64,000 bases of DNA, from contig NZ_JAABNP010000003.1 in NCBI RefSeq assembly GCF_009928485.1, positions 224,285 through 288,284 of the forward strand. The letters are read 5' to 3'. Positions 9,931 to 19,437 of this stretch are shown piece by piece (positions within the stretch are counted from its first letter, which is position 1; each line of letters begins with the position of its first letter). Source of the stretch: Clostridium sp. C2-6-12. Its GTDB lineage: Bacteria; Bacillota; Clostridia; Clostridiales; Clostridiaceae. The notes beneath the pieces were generated by a model. It was not told the DNA's origin, ran no database searches, and was given only the letters and a program-made list of their open reading frames with translations. The position numbers and the translations under genes are program-made.

Positions 9931-11289
9931 GTGAGTATCATAAATATTAAATCTATTTTAAGTATTTTATCATCAAGATTCACAGCATTTCTTGCAAAAC
10001 ATATTGTTAAGGGTGGAAGCAATTTTCCTGGTAAAATAGCATTAAAAATTGATAAGTCAATCTTAAAAACTGTAAGTAAAGGATATAAGGTAATTCTAGT
10101 AACTGGTACTAATGGAAAAACCACAACTACTAGCATGATTTATAATATATTAAAAGAAAATAAATTTAATGTTATTACCAATAGCACAGGGGCTAATTTA
10201 TATGCTGGAATTGTAGCTTGCTTTATTTCAAATTATTCTTTTTTTAAAAGAAAAGAAAATCAATATGCTGTAATTGAAGTTGATGAAGCTAACGTTAAAT
10301 TTATTACTGAATATTTGACTCCTGAAATAATAACTGTAACTAATTTATTTAGAGATCAGTTAGATAGATATGGAGAAGTTTATACTACTTTAGTAAAAAT
10401 CCTAGAGGGAATAAATAAAGTTCCTGAATCTAAATTAGTACTTAATGGAGATGAATCTTTACTTGGAAGATTAGACTTAAAAAATCCAGTGGTCTATTAT
10501 GGTTTTAATACTCCTATAAAAGAAAATGCTTCTTTAGATTTAAATGCTGATGCAAAGTTCTGTAAATTTTGTAAAGCGCCTTATTCTTATGACTTAGTAA
10601 CTTATAATCATTTAGGCTCTTTTTATTGTCCTGAATGTGGATATAAACGCGCTGAGCTTAATTATGCTGTAAATAAAATCTTTGACTTAACAGCTGAAAA
10701 TTCTTCTGTTTTAATCAATGATACAGAAGTTTTTATAAGCCAATCAGGCGCTTATAACATTTATAATGGTTTATGTGCTTTCTCCATTGCAAAGGAATTA
10801 GGCATAGAGGATTCTGTAATTAAAGCATCGCTTCAAAATCAAAGTTCAAGCTTTGGACGCCAAGAGCAAATAACCATTGATAATAAAGATGTACAAATTA
10901 TATTAGTAAAAAATCCTGCTGGATATAACCAAGCTTTAGATACACTTGCACTTAACAAAAATGAATTTTCAGCTGCATTTATGTTAAATGATAATTATGC
11001 TGATGGGCGAGATGTATCATGGATATGGGATGTTGATTTTGAAAAGATATCAGCTCTTAACATTGAAGATATTTTCGTATCCGGAATAAGAATGTATGAT
11101 ATGGCAGTAAGATTAAAAGTTGCAGGTTTAGATGTAAATAAATTTATCTTAGAGGAAGATTATGAACAACTTACAAATAAGATAAAAAATTCAGTTTCAA
11201 AAAAAGTTTATATATTAGCAACTTATACTGCAATGATTAATTATAGAAAATATCTTCATTCAAAGGGATATATCCATAAATTGTGGTAA
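9931..11289 (+). CDS. murT: Lipid II isoglutaminyl synthase, MurT subunit
   Basis: 452 residues of the Mur ligase fold. The ATP-binding loop VTGTNGKTTTT is near residue 56-66. A four-cysteine zinc ribbon (CKFC near 210, CPEC near 233) is typical of MurT and absent from MurC-F. With GatD it amidates the alpha-carboxyl of D-Glu in the lipid II stem peptide. The GTG start is used here, but AGG lies only a few bases upstream, so the start is not certain. It is the first gene of a murT-gatD pair 13 nt apart. Confidence 0.95.
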   Translation: MSIINIKSILSILSSRFTAFLAKHIVKGGSNFPGKIALKIDKSILKTVSKGYKVILVTGTNGKTTTTSMIYNILKENKFNVITNSTGANLYAGIVACFISNYSFFKRKENQYAVIEVDEANVKFITEYLTPEIITVTNLFRDQLDRYGEVYTTLVKILEGINKVPESKLVLNGDESLLGRLDLKNPVVYYGFNTPIKENASLDLNADAKFCKFCKAPYSYDLVTYNHLGSFYCPECGYKRAELNYAVNKIFDLTAENSSVLINDTEVFISQSGAYNIYNGLCAFSIAKELGIEDSVIKASLQNQSSSFGRQEQITIDNKDVQIILVKNPAGYNQALDTLALNKNEFSAAFMLNDNYADGRDVSWIWDVDFEKISALNIEDIFVSGIRMYDMAVRLKVAGLDVNKFILEEDYEQLTNKIKNSVSKKVYILATYTAMINYRKYLHSKGYIHKLW

Positions 11290-11302
11290 GGAGGATTAAT
11301 TA

Positions 11303-12028
11303 ATGGAATTAACTATTTGTCACCTATATCCTGATCTATTAAATGTATATGGAGATGTAGGAAATGTACTTATTTTAAAACATAGAGCAGCTCTAAGAGA
11401 CATTGATGTAAATATAATCAACTGCTCTATAGGAGAAACTATAGATAAAGACAATGTGGATATAATTTTCTTTGGGGGCGGTCAGGATTATGAACAATCA
11501 ATTGTTTCCAATGACTTAAAAGAAATAAAAGGCGAAGCTATGAAGAGCTATATTGAAGAAGGAAAAGTTCTTCTTGCTATATGTGGTGGATATCAATTGC
11601 TAGGAAAATATTATACTGCTCCAAATGGAGAAAGAATAGATGGCCTTGGTATTTTGGATCTATACACTGAAGGTGGAGATAATAGATTTATTGGAAACAC
11701 TGAAATCTTCAACGAAACCTTCAATGAAACTTATGTAGGCTTTGAAAATCATTCAGGAAGAACTTATATAAACAACCATACTCCACTTGGAAAGTGCATC
11801 CATGGATTTGGTAATAATGGTGAAGACGGACTTGAAGGTTGTATATACAAAAATACCTTTGGTTCTTATTTTCATGGTTCCTTTCTTTCTAAGAATCCTG
11901 AATTTGCAGATAGGCTTTTAACTCTTGCTCTTCAAAAAAAATATGGAGAAGATTTTAAATTAGCTTCCTTAAATGATAAATTTGAATTAAATGCGAAAAA
12001 TTCTATAATTGACAGATTAAAAAAATAA
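11303..12028 (+). CDS. gatD: Lipid II isoglutaminyl synthase, glutaminase subunit GatD
   Basis: 241 residues of the class I glutamine amidotransferase (CobB/CobQ-like) fold. The nucleophile is Cys94 in LLAICGGYQLLG and the partner His191 is in FGSYFHGSFL, the same arrangement as in Staphylococcus aureus GatD. It releases ammonia from glutamine and passes it to MurT. A strong AAGGAGG lies upstream of the ATG. Translation is probably coupled to murT. Confidence 0.95.
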   Translation: MELTICHLYPDLLNVYGDVGNVLILKHRAALRDIDVNIINCSIGETIDKDNVDIIFFGGGQDYEQSIVSNDLKEIKGEAMKSYIEEGKVLLAICGGYQLLGKYYTAPNGERIDGLGILDLYTEGGDNRFIGNTEIFNETFNETYVGFENHSGRTYINNHTPLGKCIHGFGNNGEDGLEGCIYKNTFGSYFHGSFLSKNPEFADRLLTLALQKKYGEDFKLASLNDKFELNAKNSIIDRLKK

Positions 12029-12115
12029 TTTAATTAATACCAATTATAAGATAATTTAATTAATGAAAGAATTTGAATTAATAGAAATGAAATAATAGAA
12101 TTGGAGAGATTTCAC

Positions 12116-13429
12116 TTGAAAAGAAATATAATTTTAAAAGCACTAGTATTAACACTTTCTCTATCTTTATTCAGTCCATTAAATTTAGCAAGCCAGGCAG
12201 TAAATTATACTTCAAAAGCGATTGCCGCTGAAAGCTTACCTGAAATAACTGCTGAAGCAGCTATTACTATGGATTTAAAAACTGGAGAGGTAATATATTG
12301 TAAAGAAGCTGATAGTAAAAGATACCCTGCTAGTACTACTAAGCTTTTAACAGGTTTATTATTAGCTGAAAATAAATCTAAAAATGATATGCTGGAATTT
12401 ACTAAATCCGCTAAAATGCAGCCAGAATATTCTTTAAATATTAATTATATGAAAAACAGTTTGAAGGTTGGAGATAAAATTTCGGCTGATGATATAATGA
12501 AAGGCTTATTACTATTCTCAGGTAATGATACGGCATATGTAATTGCAGATAATATTGCTGGTGATTCTAAGGCCTTTGCTGATTTAATGAATAAAAAAGC
12601 AAAAGATCTTGGAGCTAATAGCAGTAATTTTGTAACGCCTAATGGATTACATGATGATAATCACTATACTACAGCATATGACCTTTCTTTAATAACAAAA
12701 GCAGCTTTTGCAAATGATTGGGAACGAGAAACTATGCAGCTTGAAAAAGCTCCTATAACGTTAAATAATTCTAGAATAATTTTGGAAAACAGAAATTTAG
12801 GTCTGAATAAAAATGGTAATATAGCTGGAAAAACTGGTATAACAAATCAAGCTGGAGGCTGTTTAGCAGCAGTATACGAAAGAAGCGGCAGACAGCTAAT
12901 AGGTGTAGTTCTTAAAGATAAACAACGTGATAATGCGGATACTACAAAATTTAAAGATATGGATGCTATTATGGATTACAGTTATGCTGCCACTAAGTCA
13001 AAGTACAAATCAAATGGAGAAAGTGTTGGGAATGCTGATGTTCAATATAAGGCTTTTATGGCATTCGGGCCAACAAAAACAATATCATTGCCAGTTAAAT
13101 TGAGTCAAGATGTATCTTATTATAAAAATACAATTAATGATGAAGACTCAAAGTTAAACTTTAAAGGCACAGATTTAGATGCTTGGGATTTACTTTTTAA
13201 GAAAGATGTAAAATTGACTTATTCTACAAGAAATTATTCTGAAGAAGTTAGTGGAGTTGTAGAAGTTTCAGTTGGTGACTTACTTAAAGCAAATATATTA
13301 GTATATATTTCTACTATTGTAGTTTTAGCTATCATAATTACTTTAATTGCTTTAATTAAAAATATGGCTTCAAACGCAAAACGTAAAAAAAGTCGTTATA
13401 GTAACCGTGGAAAAAGAAGAAGATACTAG
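12116..13429 (+). CDS. D-alanyl-D-alanine carboxypeptidase (DacF/PBP5-like)
   Basis: 437 residues from a TTG start with GGAGAG 8 nt upstream; an in-frame TTG at 12101 overlaps that site and is rejected. A Sec signal peptide covers about residues 1-40. The penicillin-binding triads are visible: S73-T-T-K76, SGN (in LFSGNDTAYV) and KTG (in AGKTGITNQAGG). After the catalytic domain a C-terminal membrane helix (about 390-415) and a Lys/Arg-rich tail anchor the enzyme on the outer face. It trims the terminal D-Ala from peptidoglycan. It follows murT-gatD, which fits a cell-wall cluster. Confidence 0.93.
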   Translation: MKRNIILKALVLTLSLSLFSPLNLASQAVNYTSKAIAAESLPEITAEAAITMDLKTGEVIYCKEADSKRYPASTTKLLTGLLLAENKSKNDMLEFTKSAKMQPEYSLNINYMKNSLKVGDKISADDIMKGLLLFSGNDTAYVIADNIAGDSKAFADLMNKKAKDLGANSSNFVTPNGLHDDNHYTTAYDLSLITKAAFANDWERETMQLEKAPITLNNSRIILENRNLGLNKNGNIAGKTGITNQAGGCLAAVYERSGRQLIGVVLKDKQRDNADTTKFKDMDAIMDYSYAATKSKYKSNGESVGNADVQYKAFMAFGPTKTISLPVKLSQDVSYYKNTINDEDSKLNFKGTDLDAWDLLFKKDVKLTYSTRNYSEEVSGVVEVSVGDLLKANILVYISTIVVLAIIITLIALIKNMASNAKRKKSRYSNRGKRRRY

Positions 13430-13440
13430 GAGAAACAAAA

Positions 13441-14058
13441 ATGAATAAAGTTGATTTTAAAGGAAGTGTAATTTTAAATCCAGTACCTGTGGTTTTAATT
13501 ACTTCAAAAAACAATGAAGGTAAAACCAATGTTTTTACAGTTGGTTGGACAGGAACTATCAATACCAAACCACCTATGCTTTATATTTCCATAAGACCTG
13601 AAAGATTATCTTATGAATATATAAAAGAATCTATGGAATTTGTAGTAAATTTACCTAGTTCAGATATGGTAAAAAAAGTAGACTATTGTGGTGTTAGATC
13701 TGGTAAAAAGAATGATAAAATAACTGAAATGGGATTTACTTTAAAAGATAGCCTTAACATTTCAACCCCTTACATTGAAGAGTGTCCTGTAAATATTGAA
13801 TGTAAAGTAACAAATATAGTTCCTCTTGGAACTCATGATATGTTCATAGCTGAAGTTGTAGGTTCTCATGTTGATGAAACTATAATAGATGAAAAAGGTA
13901 AAATCCGTTTTGATAAAGCAAATATGATGGCTTATTGCCATGGAGAATATTTTCCTTTAGCAAAAAATCCTATTGGTTCCTTTGGTTTTTCAGTTATGAA
14001 GAAAAAAACTAAAAAACGTCGTAGGGAAAAAATTAAGGAAGGTAAAAAGAAAGACTAA
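13441..14058 (+). CDS. Flavin reductase family protein
   Basis: 205 residues with the FMN-binding split-barrel pattern: NPVPVVLITS, then a TVGWTGTI segment, and PPMLYISIRP. The C-terminus is unusually rich in Lys and Arg (KKKTKKRRREKIKEGKKKD). Such proteins bind FMN and reduce flavin or act as small oxidoreductases; the substrate is unknown. AGGAGA precedes the ATG. The gene starts 11 nt after the carboxypeptidase and ends before a strong terminator. Confidence 0.88.
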   Translation: MNKVDFKGSVILNPVPVVLITSKNNEGKTNVFTVGWTGTINTKPPMLYISIRPERLSYEYIKESMEFVVNLPSSDMVKKVDYCGVRSGKKNDKITEMGFTLKDSLNISTPYIEECPVNIECKVTNIVPLGTHDMFIAEVVGSHVDETIIDEKGKIRFDKANMMAYCHGEYFPLAKNPIGSFGFSVMKKKTKKRRREKIKEGKKKD

Positions 14059-14086
14059 TTTTTTTAATAAGTATCTTCATATAATA

Positions 14087-14125
14087 AATGCAGTAAATAA
14101 TTAATATTTACTGCATTATTTTATA
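14087..14125 (+). terminator. Rho-independent terminator of the murT-gatD-dac-flavin reductase run
   Basis: The 13-bp arms AATGCAGTAAATA and TATTTACTGCATT are perfect and are followed by ATTTTAT. Confidence 0.8.
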
Positions 14126-14181
14126 TATAATAATGTATAGTAATTTGTGATATAATTTTACTATATGGAGGAGGGATATTT

Positions 14182-14805
14182 ATGGACAAATTTGTAATTG
14201 CAATAACAAGAACTTGTGGGAGTGGTGGGACAACCATCGGAAAAATGCTTTCTAATGATTTTGGAATAAATATGTATGATAAAGAGTTATTACGTTTAGC
14301 TTCAGATGATAGCGGTATAAATGAAGCCTTATTTGCTAATGCGGACGAAGATGTAAAAAACAGTTTATTATATAAAGTTTCAAAGCATGTCTATAATGGT
14401 GAATTAATTCCACCTGAAAGTGGAGATTTTATTTCAGACATTAATTTATTTAATTACCAAGCTAAGATATTACGTGAACTTTCCGATCGTGAATCTTATG
14501 TTGTAATCGGTCGTTGTGCTGACTACATTTTAAGAGATAAACCAAATGTTTTTAAAATCTTTATCCATGCATCAGATGAATATTGTATCCAACATGAAAT
14601 GGACATTCTTGGTGTTTCAGAAAAAGAAGCTATTAAACAAATTAAGAAATTAGACAAATATAGAAGTGATTATTACAACTACCATACAGGAAGAAAATGG
14701 GAAGATGTTAAAAATTACGATTTATCACTTGATACTAGTAAATTAGGTTTTGATAAATGTGTTAAATACATTAAGGAATATATTAAACTTCGAATGGAGT
14801 CATAA
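14182..14805 (+). CDS. Cytidylate kinase-like family protein
   Basis: 207 residues. The N-terminal ITRTCGSGGTTIGKMLS is a P-loop variant typical of the cytidylate kinase-like family (AAK/Cmk2-like), followed by YDKELLRLAS and a VVIGRCADYIL motif. The family has a nucleotide-kinase fold, but its substrate is not settled, and the canonical housekeeping cmk is a different protein. A strong GGAGGAGGG lies upstream. Single gene between two terminators. Confidence 0.85.
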   Translation: MDKFVIAITRTCGSGGTTIGKMLSNDFGINMYDKELLRLASDDSGINEALFANADEDVKNSLLYKVSKHVYNGELIPPESGDFISDINLFNYQAKILRELSDRESYVVIGRCADYILRDKPNVFKIFIHASDEYCIQHEMDILGVSEKEAIKQIKKLDKYRSDYYNYHTGRKWEDVKNYDLSLDTSKLGFDKCVKYIKEYIKLRMES

Positions 14806-14829
14806 ATAACTCTGTATTTATAAATAAGA

Positions 14830-14891
14830 GCGTACTTAAATAAAAATGCCTTTTATTAATTATTCTCGTAGCATTTTAGTTTTAAGTACGC
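14830..14891. terminator. Bidirectional terminator between convergent genes
   Basis: GCGTACTTAAA (14830-14840) and TTTAAGTACGC (14881-14891) pair, with a smaller inner AAAATGC/GCATTTT stem. The hairpin lies between the kinase-like gene (plus) and the 380-residue gene (minus). Confidence 0.75.
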
Positions 14892-14920
14892 TTTTCTATT
14901 ATATAAATTCTAACTAATTA

Positions 14921-16063
14921 TTAATTCGCAAAAAAATATTTATTTAATATTTCAAACATAGTATGACTTATATCTTCAAACATGTCTATAACTTCTATTT
15001 TTTCACTTTTTTCATCATATCCAACTAGATAAATATAAACTTCATCTTTTTCATATGAAAGAAGATATCCTATTTCCTTATCATATTCTAAATCAATTTT
15101 TTCATATTTTTTTGAAGTAATCTCATATAAATTATTTTCTTTCTTTTTTAAACTTCTCATCATTAGTTTAGTATATGTATCTATATTTATTTTATCATCA
15201 TTAATATACATCTTATCATCTAAGGTTATAAATATATTTTCTCCATTGTATTTACCAAAAGGAAAATATAAGTATTTCTTTTCTTTTAGAAAAGGAATTA
15301 CAAAATCCTTTAATTCAGACTTTATTTCTTTATATCTATTTCCTTTTCTATCGATTGAATACATTAAGCTTGTATAATCTTCATTCCAAGCAAAATATTT
15401 TTTTTGCCATTCTTCGATAAATAATATAAAATTCAAAAAATCAAGTTCATCATATTTCCTTTTAACTAAGAAATTATTTTTTACGTGGTTTTTCAATTTT
15501 TCTTCTTCTAATTTTTCATCATTTATTTTATTTATAGCTTGTCCTTGCTTAGCAATAAAATAACTCAAATCATTTCCAAAGTTTGTTGTTAAAATTATTT
15601 TCAAGATTAATTTATTATATTTTAAATTAATCTTACTTTCTATTCCCTTTTCTAAGTTGTTCATACACTTATCTAAATATTGTTTTACTATATTAGAATC
15701 TTTTTTCACATATCCTTCTTTTTCTAACCTAACCTGACTTAAATCTCTTTTTGCATATTCCTCCATAAGGTAAACTTGATTATCCATATTTTTAGTTTTT
15801 ATTGATGTTATCATAGGAATAGTTCTAAATAATTTTTCCCCTAAAGCCTCTTCTATATTTGACACATAATTTTGGGGAAATTTCAAAGCACATTTAGCCT
15901 TAAATTCTTCATAAAATTTATTAATAGTACTTATCTCTTCCATAATATTTATTTCATATTTTAGTACTATTTTTTCCTCTATTTCCGATACAATTAACAA
16001 TTTACTTTTTTCAAAAACATATCCTAATCCATAGGTTATAAGTAGCTCATCATCACAAACCAT
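14921..16063 (-). CDS. Uncharacterised 380-residue protein
   Basis: I do not recognise this protein. It is soluble, Lys/Glu/Ile/Tyr-rich, without signal peptide, membrane helix or known catalytic motif. The C-terminal ~100 residues have alternating hydrophobic strands. The ATG has AGGGGA about 9 nt upstream. It is a stand-alone gene with its terminator on one side and the YitT gene well upstream. Base composition is like the surrounding chromosome, so nothing suggests recent transfer. Confidence 0.75.
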   Translation of the reverse strand: MVCDDELLITYGLGYVFEKSKLLIVSEIEEKIVLKYEINIMEEISTINKFYEEFKAKCALKFPQNYVSNIEEALGEKLFRTIPMITSIKTKNMDNQVYLMEEYAKRDLSQVRLEKEGYVKKDSNIVKQYLDKCMNNLEKGIESKINLKYNKLILKIILTTNFGNDLSYFIAKQGQAINKINDEKLEEEKLKNHVKNNFLVKRKYDELDFLNFILFIEEWQKKYFAWNEDYTSLMYSIDRKGNRYKEIKSELKDFVIPFLKEKKYLYFPFGKYNGENIFITLDDKMYINDDKINIDTYTKLMMRSLKKKENNLYEITSKKYEKIDLEYDKEIGYLLSYEKDEVYIYLVGYDEKSEKIEVIDMFEDISHTMFEILNKYFFAN

Positions 16064-16235
16064 TTTTACACGTCCCCTACATCCATTATAAAATTCATTA
16101 CTATCTTACTGTTTACAATACACATTCTACATAATTATAATTGGCAAACATAGATGCAATCAACAAGTAAATATTGCTAAACTCCTTTATTTATGGGGCT
16201 TGGGGAAATTTATTATATAAGTTATTCTTTTTATT

Positions 16236-17081
16236 TTATTCACTTAAGCTTTTGAAACCTTTTCCTAACACTTCACTAGTTTCATTAACTGTTATAAAAG
16301 CTTCAGAGTCCTTATCTTTAATAAATTTTTTTAATTTTATAAATTGACTTCTATTTAATATGGTTAAAATCATACAGCTATGCTTCCCAGTATATCCACC
16401 TTTGCCATAAAACACAGTGCAACCTCTGTCTATATCATTAATTATATAATCAGAAATAAGCTTCTCTTGTTCTGTAAATATCATAACTTGTTTTGACATA
16501 TTTAATCCATCTATGAATTTATCAATTAAATTTCCTGTTAAATAAATACTTAACAAGCCAAATAAAGCTAATTCGGTTCCAAAGGTATACATTGCAAGCA
16601 TTATTACTATAGAATCAGATATTAACAATCCTTTTCCAAAGTCAATATGAGCATATTTATTCAATATTTTTGCTGTTATACTTGTTCCACCTGTTGTTGC
16701 ATCCTGAGTCAGCATAATTGCTGATCCTAAAGCTAGAAGAACACTTCCAAATATAGATGCAAGCATTAAATTGTTAGTGACTGCAGAGATTGTATAATTT
16801 TTTTCTATAATTGATAAAGCAAAGGATAATCCAAAAGCTGCATACATGCTTTTAATTCCGAAATTTCCTCCAATTAGTACAAATGCTAATATAAATAAAA
16901 TAGCATTACATACAATCATTACAATTCCTGTATCAAAACCTAAAATATTATTAATTACAAGTGCTAACCCAGAAACACCTCCTGATGCTATCTTATTGGG
17001 AAAGAAAAAGAATTCAAATGATATAAGTACTAATATTAATCCTATTGTTATAATTCCGTATTCCTTTAATATTTTTTTCAT
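16236..17081 (-). CDS. YitT family membrane protein
   Basis: 281 residues with five to six hydrophobic helices in the first ~190 residues (for example GIITIGLILVLISFEFFFF, with PNKIASGGVSGLALV) and a soluble C-terminal DUF2179 domain (KGGYTGKHSCMILTILNR). This is the YitT/DUF161 architecture; the transported substrate is unknown. The start at 17081 is chosen because AAGGAGG lies 5 nt upstream; the frame runs on to 17150 without a ribosome-binding site. Confidence 0.92.
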   Translation of the reverse strand: MKKILKEYGIITIGLILVLISFEFFFFPNKIASGGVSGLALVINNILGFDTGIVMIVCNAILFILAFVLIGGNFGIKSMYAAFGLSFALSIIEKNYTISAVTNNLMLASIFGSVLLALGSAIMLTQDATTGGTSITAKILNKYAHIDFGKGLLISDSIVIMLAMYTFGTELALFGLLSIYLTGNLIDKFIDGLNMSKQVMIFTEQEKLISDYIINDIDRGCTVFYGKGGYTGKHSCMILTILNRSQFIKLKKFIKDKDSEAFITVNETSEVLGKGFKSLSE

Positions 17082-17260
17082 GTTATCCTCCTTTTTTGAC
17101 TTCTCAATATATAAATTTTCTACCAAAACAAACAATTTATACACTATCATATAAAATCAAAAACTGCAATCCATATTTAGGTGCATTAAAAAACAATTCC
17201 CACATGATTGTTGTAGAAATTGCTTGAATCAAACTTTTACTAGTTTTTAATAATAAAATA

Positions 17261-17301
17261 AGTAACACAATGTTTAATTAATAATTAAACATTGTGTTAC
17301 T
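17261..17301 (-). terminator. Terminator after lrgB
   Basis: A near-perfect 41-nt palindrome: AGTAACACAATGTTTAATTA is followed after one base by its reverse complement. It starts a few bases past the lrgB stop codon and is followed by a T/A-rich run on the minus strand. Confidence 0.75.
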
Positions 17302-17306
17302 ATTAG

Positions 17307-18020
17307 TTATTTTATCATATGATACAAAAATGTAGCAAAATTATATGCTGCTGGTGCAATTATTACTGTCATAATACCTGCAATACCAATTGAAAGACTG
17401 CTCATAGCACCTTCAATTTCACCAAGCTCCAAGGCTTTGCTGGTTCCAACAGCATGAGCTGCAGTCCCTATTGAAATTCCAACAGCTACCTTATCCTTTA
17501 TTCTAAACACTTTACAAATAGTAGGGCCAAATACAGCTCCCATTATCCCTGTAACAATGATTGCTAATACTGTTATTGGTACCAAACCTCCTAATTGACT
17601 GCTTATAGATATTCCTATAGGGGTTGTCACTGACTTTGGAACTAATGATTTTATTATACTTGAATCTAATCCAACTAAATACGATATTCCTATTATAGAA
17701 AATGCCCCTATAACACTTCCTACAAATATTCCTGTTAAAATTGCCTTTGCATTTTCCTTAAGTAGATCAAGCTGCTTATATAAAGGTACTGCAAGAACTA
17801 CCGTAGATGGTCCAAGGAACATATTTATAAATTGACCACCTTTATTATATGTATCAAAATCAATGTTAAATGCAAATAAAAAACATATTATAAGTGCTAT
17901 TGCAATAAGCAATGGATTCAAAATAGGTATTCTTGTATTCCTGTTAATAAATATTCCAACTTCAAAAGCAGCTAATGAAAGCACTACTCCAAATAAAACA
18001 TTGTTAATCAATATATTCAA
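17307..18020 (-). CDS. lrgB: LrgB/YohK family membrane protein
   Basis: 237 residues with about six hydrophobic helices and the LrgB landmarks PKSVTTPIGI, then TGIMGAVFGP, and GTAAHAVGTSKALE. LrgB/CidB proteins partner the holin-like LrgA/CidA; family roles include control of murein hydrolase activity and, in some bacteria, pyruvate or glycolate transport. Translation starts at TTG with AAAGGA about 11 nt upstream. It lies 38 nt downstream of lrgA in one operon. Confidence 0.92.
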   Translation of the reverse strand: MNILINNVLFGVVLSLAAFEVGIFINRNTRIPILNPLLIAIALIICFLFAFNIDFDTYNKGGQFINMFLGPSTVVLAVPLYKQLDLLKENAKAILTGIFVGSVIGAFSIIGISYLVGLDSSIIKSLVPKSVTTPIGISISSQLGGLVPITVLAIIVTGIMGAVFGPTICKVFRIKDKVAVGISIGTAAHAVGTSKALELGEIEGAMSSLSIGIAGIMTVIIAPAAYNFATFLYHMIK

Positions 18021-18058
18021 CTACTTCATCGTCCTTTCTCATGTGTTTATAAATTTTA

Positions 18059-18415
18059 TTAATTCTTTTCTTTTGCTCTTTTAGAAATTGCCTGAACAAT
18101 AATTCCAGTAGCTCCTATTATTATTACAGTTGTAGATAAACACACAACTAATAACTGCCACCATGTTGATTTTATTATTCCCATTGAAGCCATTAAGCCA
18201 ACTCCTGCTGGAATAAAGAAAAAAGCTAAATGATCCAATAAAAAACTTGTTATATTTGAAATATTATCAACCTTAACCACCTTAGTATATAATAAAACAA
18301 ACAATATTATCATACCTAAAATATTTCCCGGTATGGGCAAATGAAGTGAGGTCGACAAAAATTCTCCAACTAAATAAATTCCAAGTATAATTAATGCTTC
18401 TCTAAATAATTTCAA
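18059..18415 (-). CDS. lrgA: LrgA/CidA family holin-like protein
   Basis: About 118 residues with four hydrophobic helices, including LPIPGNILGMIILFVLLYT, the conserved LrgA/CidA motif. It is proposed to form membrane oligomers with LrgB. The TTG at 18415 is placed 8 nt after GGAGG; an ATG at 18424 is also in frame but directly touches the GGAGG, so either start is possible. Confidence 0.9.
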   Translation of the reverse strand: MKLFREALIILGIYLVGEFLSTSLHLPIPGNILGMIILFVLLYTKVVKVDNISNITSFLLDHLAFFFIPAGVGLMASMGIIKSTWWQLLVVCLSTTVIIIGATGIIVQAISKRAKEKN

Positions 18416-18539
18416 TTTTATCATCCTCCAATTACTTAGACAAAAATTTAAATAGCCCTTTAGCTATTATTTTAGATGTCTCTTATAATTAAATTTACCA
18501 CTATTAAAAGAATAAGTAAAACGGCTTTTTACCTTAAGT

Positions 18540-18567
18540 AAAGGTTACCTTTTTCAAGATAACCTTT
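18540..18567 (-). terminator. Hairpin after the ABC permease gene
   Basis: AAAGGTTA and TAACCTTT pair around a 12-nt loop just downstream of the permease stop codon. There is no long T-run, so termination strength is uncertain. Confidence 0.4.
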
Positions 18568-18582
18568 ATAACTGCCTTATTT

Positions 18583-19437
18583 TTAACTTTTATCTCTCAC
18601 AATCTTTTTTTCGACAAAGGCAACTATTTCATACATTATAAATGCAATTACCGAAAGAATAACTATGCTCATCATTACCATATCTAGCTGGGCAACTTGT
18701 CCGCCATAAACTATTAAAAATCCCAAGCCATTTCTTGCAACTAAGAATTCCCCCATTATTACACCTACCCAGGATAACCCAACATTTATCTTTAGAGCTG
18801 AAATGAATATTGGAATAGAATATGGGAAAATTAAATACCGTAATATCTGTATTTTTGATGCCCTAAAGGTATTCATAAGCATAATTTTTTCTTTATCTAT
18901 TTCATTAAAACCTGTTAATACACTTATAATTGTTGTTATAACTGAAATTAGCAAAGCAATAACAATTATTGCAGGCATTCCATTTCCAATCCAAAATATT
19001 ATAATTGGTGCTAAAGCCACCTTAGGAAGTGCATTTAAAACAACTAAATATGGATCTAATATTTTGGATACAAAAGGGCATGCCCACAAAATAACTGCAA
19101 TTAATGCCCCGAAAATTGTTCCTAGAGAAAAGCCTAAAATCGTTTCATAACAAGTAATTCCTATATGCTTAAATAAACTTCCATCTTCATATAAAGAAAC
19201 AAAAGACTTTATAACTCTAGCTGGACTGGAAGTTAAAAAAGGATCAATCCATTTCAAATTTGCACCTATCTGCCATAAACTTATAAAAATAACTAGTATA
19301 AGAACTCTTATAATTACAACTTTTCTTTTAGTTGAAACTACTTTCTTTAAATATATTTCATGTTCCTTACTAACTTTATTTTCATCCTTCATTTTTAGAA
19401 TTTTATTATTTTCCCGTTTATTACTCATTTCCTTCAT
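18583..19437 (-). CDS. ABC transporter permease, NitT/TauT (SsuC/ThiX-like) type
   Basis: 284 residues: a charged cytoplasmic N-terminus (about 40), then six membrane helices and the EAA-loop region (INVGLSWVGVIMGEFLVARNGLG). This is the BPD transporter inner-membrane fold of the sulfonate/nitrate/thiamine-precursor importers. The start overlaps the end of the ATPase gene by 17 nt, showing translational coupling. The matching binding protein lies upstream but is split by two mobile elements, so the complex cannot be complete in this arrangement. Confidence 0.93.
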   Translation of the reverse strand: MKEMSNKRENNKILKMKDENKVSKEHEIYLKKVVSTKRKVVIIRVLILVIFISLWQIGANLKWIDPFLTSSPARVIKSFVSLYEDGSLFKHIGITCYETILGFSLGTIFGALIAVILWACPFVSKILDPYLVVLNALPKVALAPIIIFWIGNGMPAIIVIALLISVITTIISVLTGFNEIDKEKIMLMNTFRASKIQILRYLIFPYSIPIFISALKINVGLSWVGVIMGEFLVARNGLGFLIVYGGQVAQLDMVMMSIVILSVIAFIMYEIVAFVEKKIVRDKS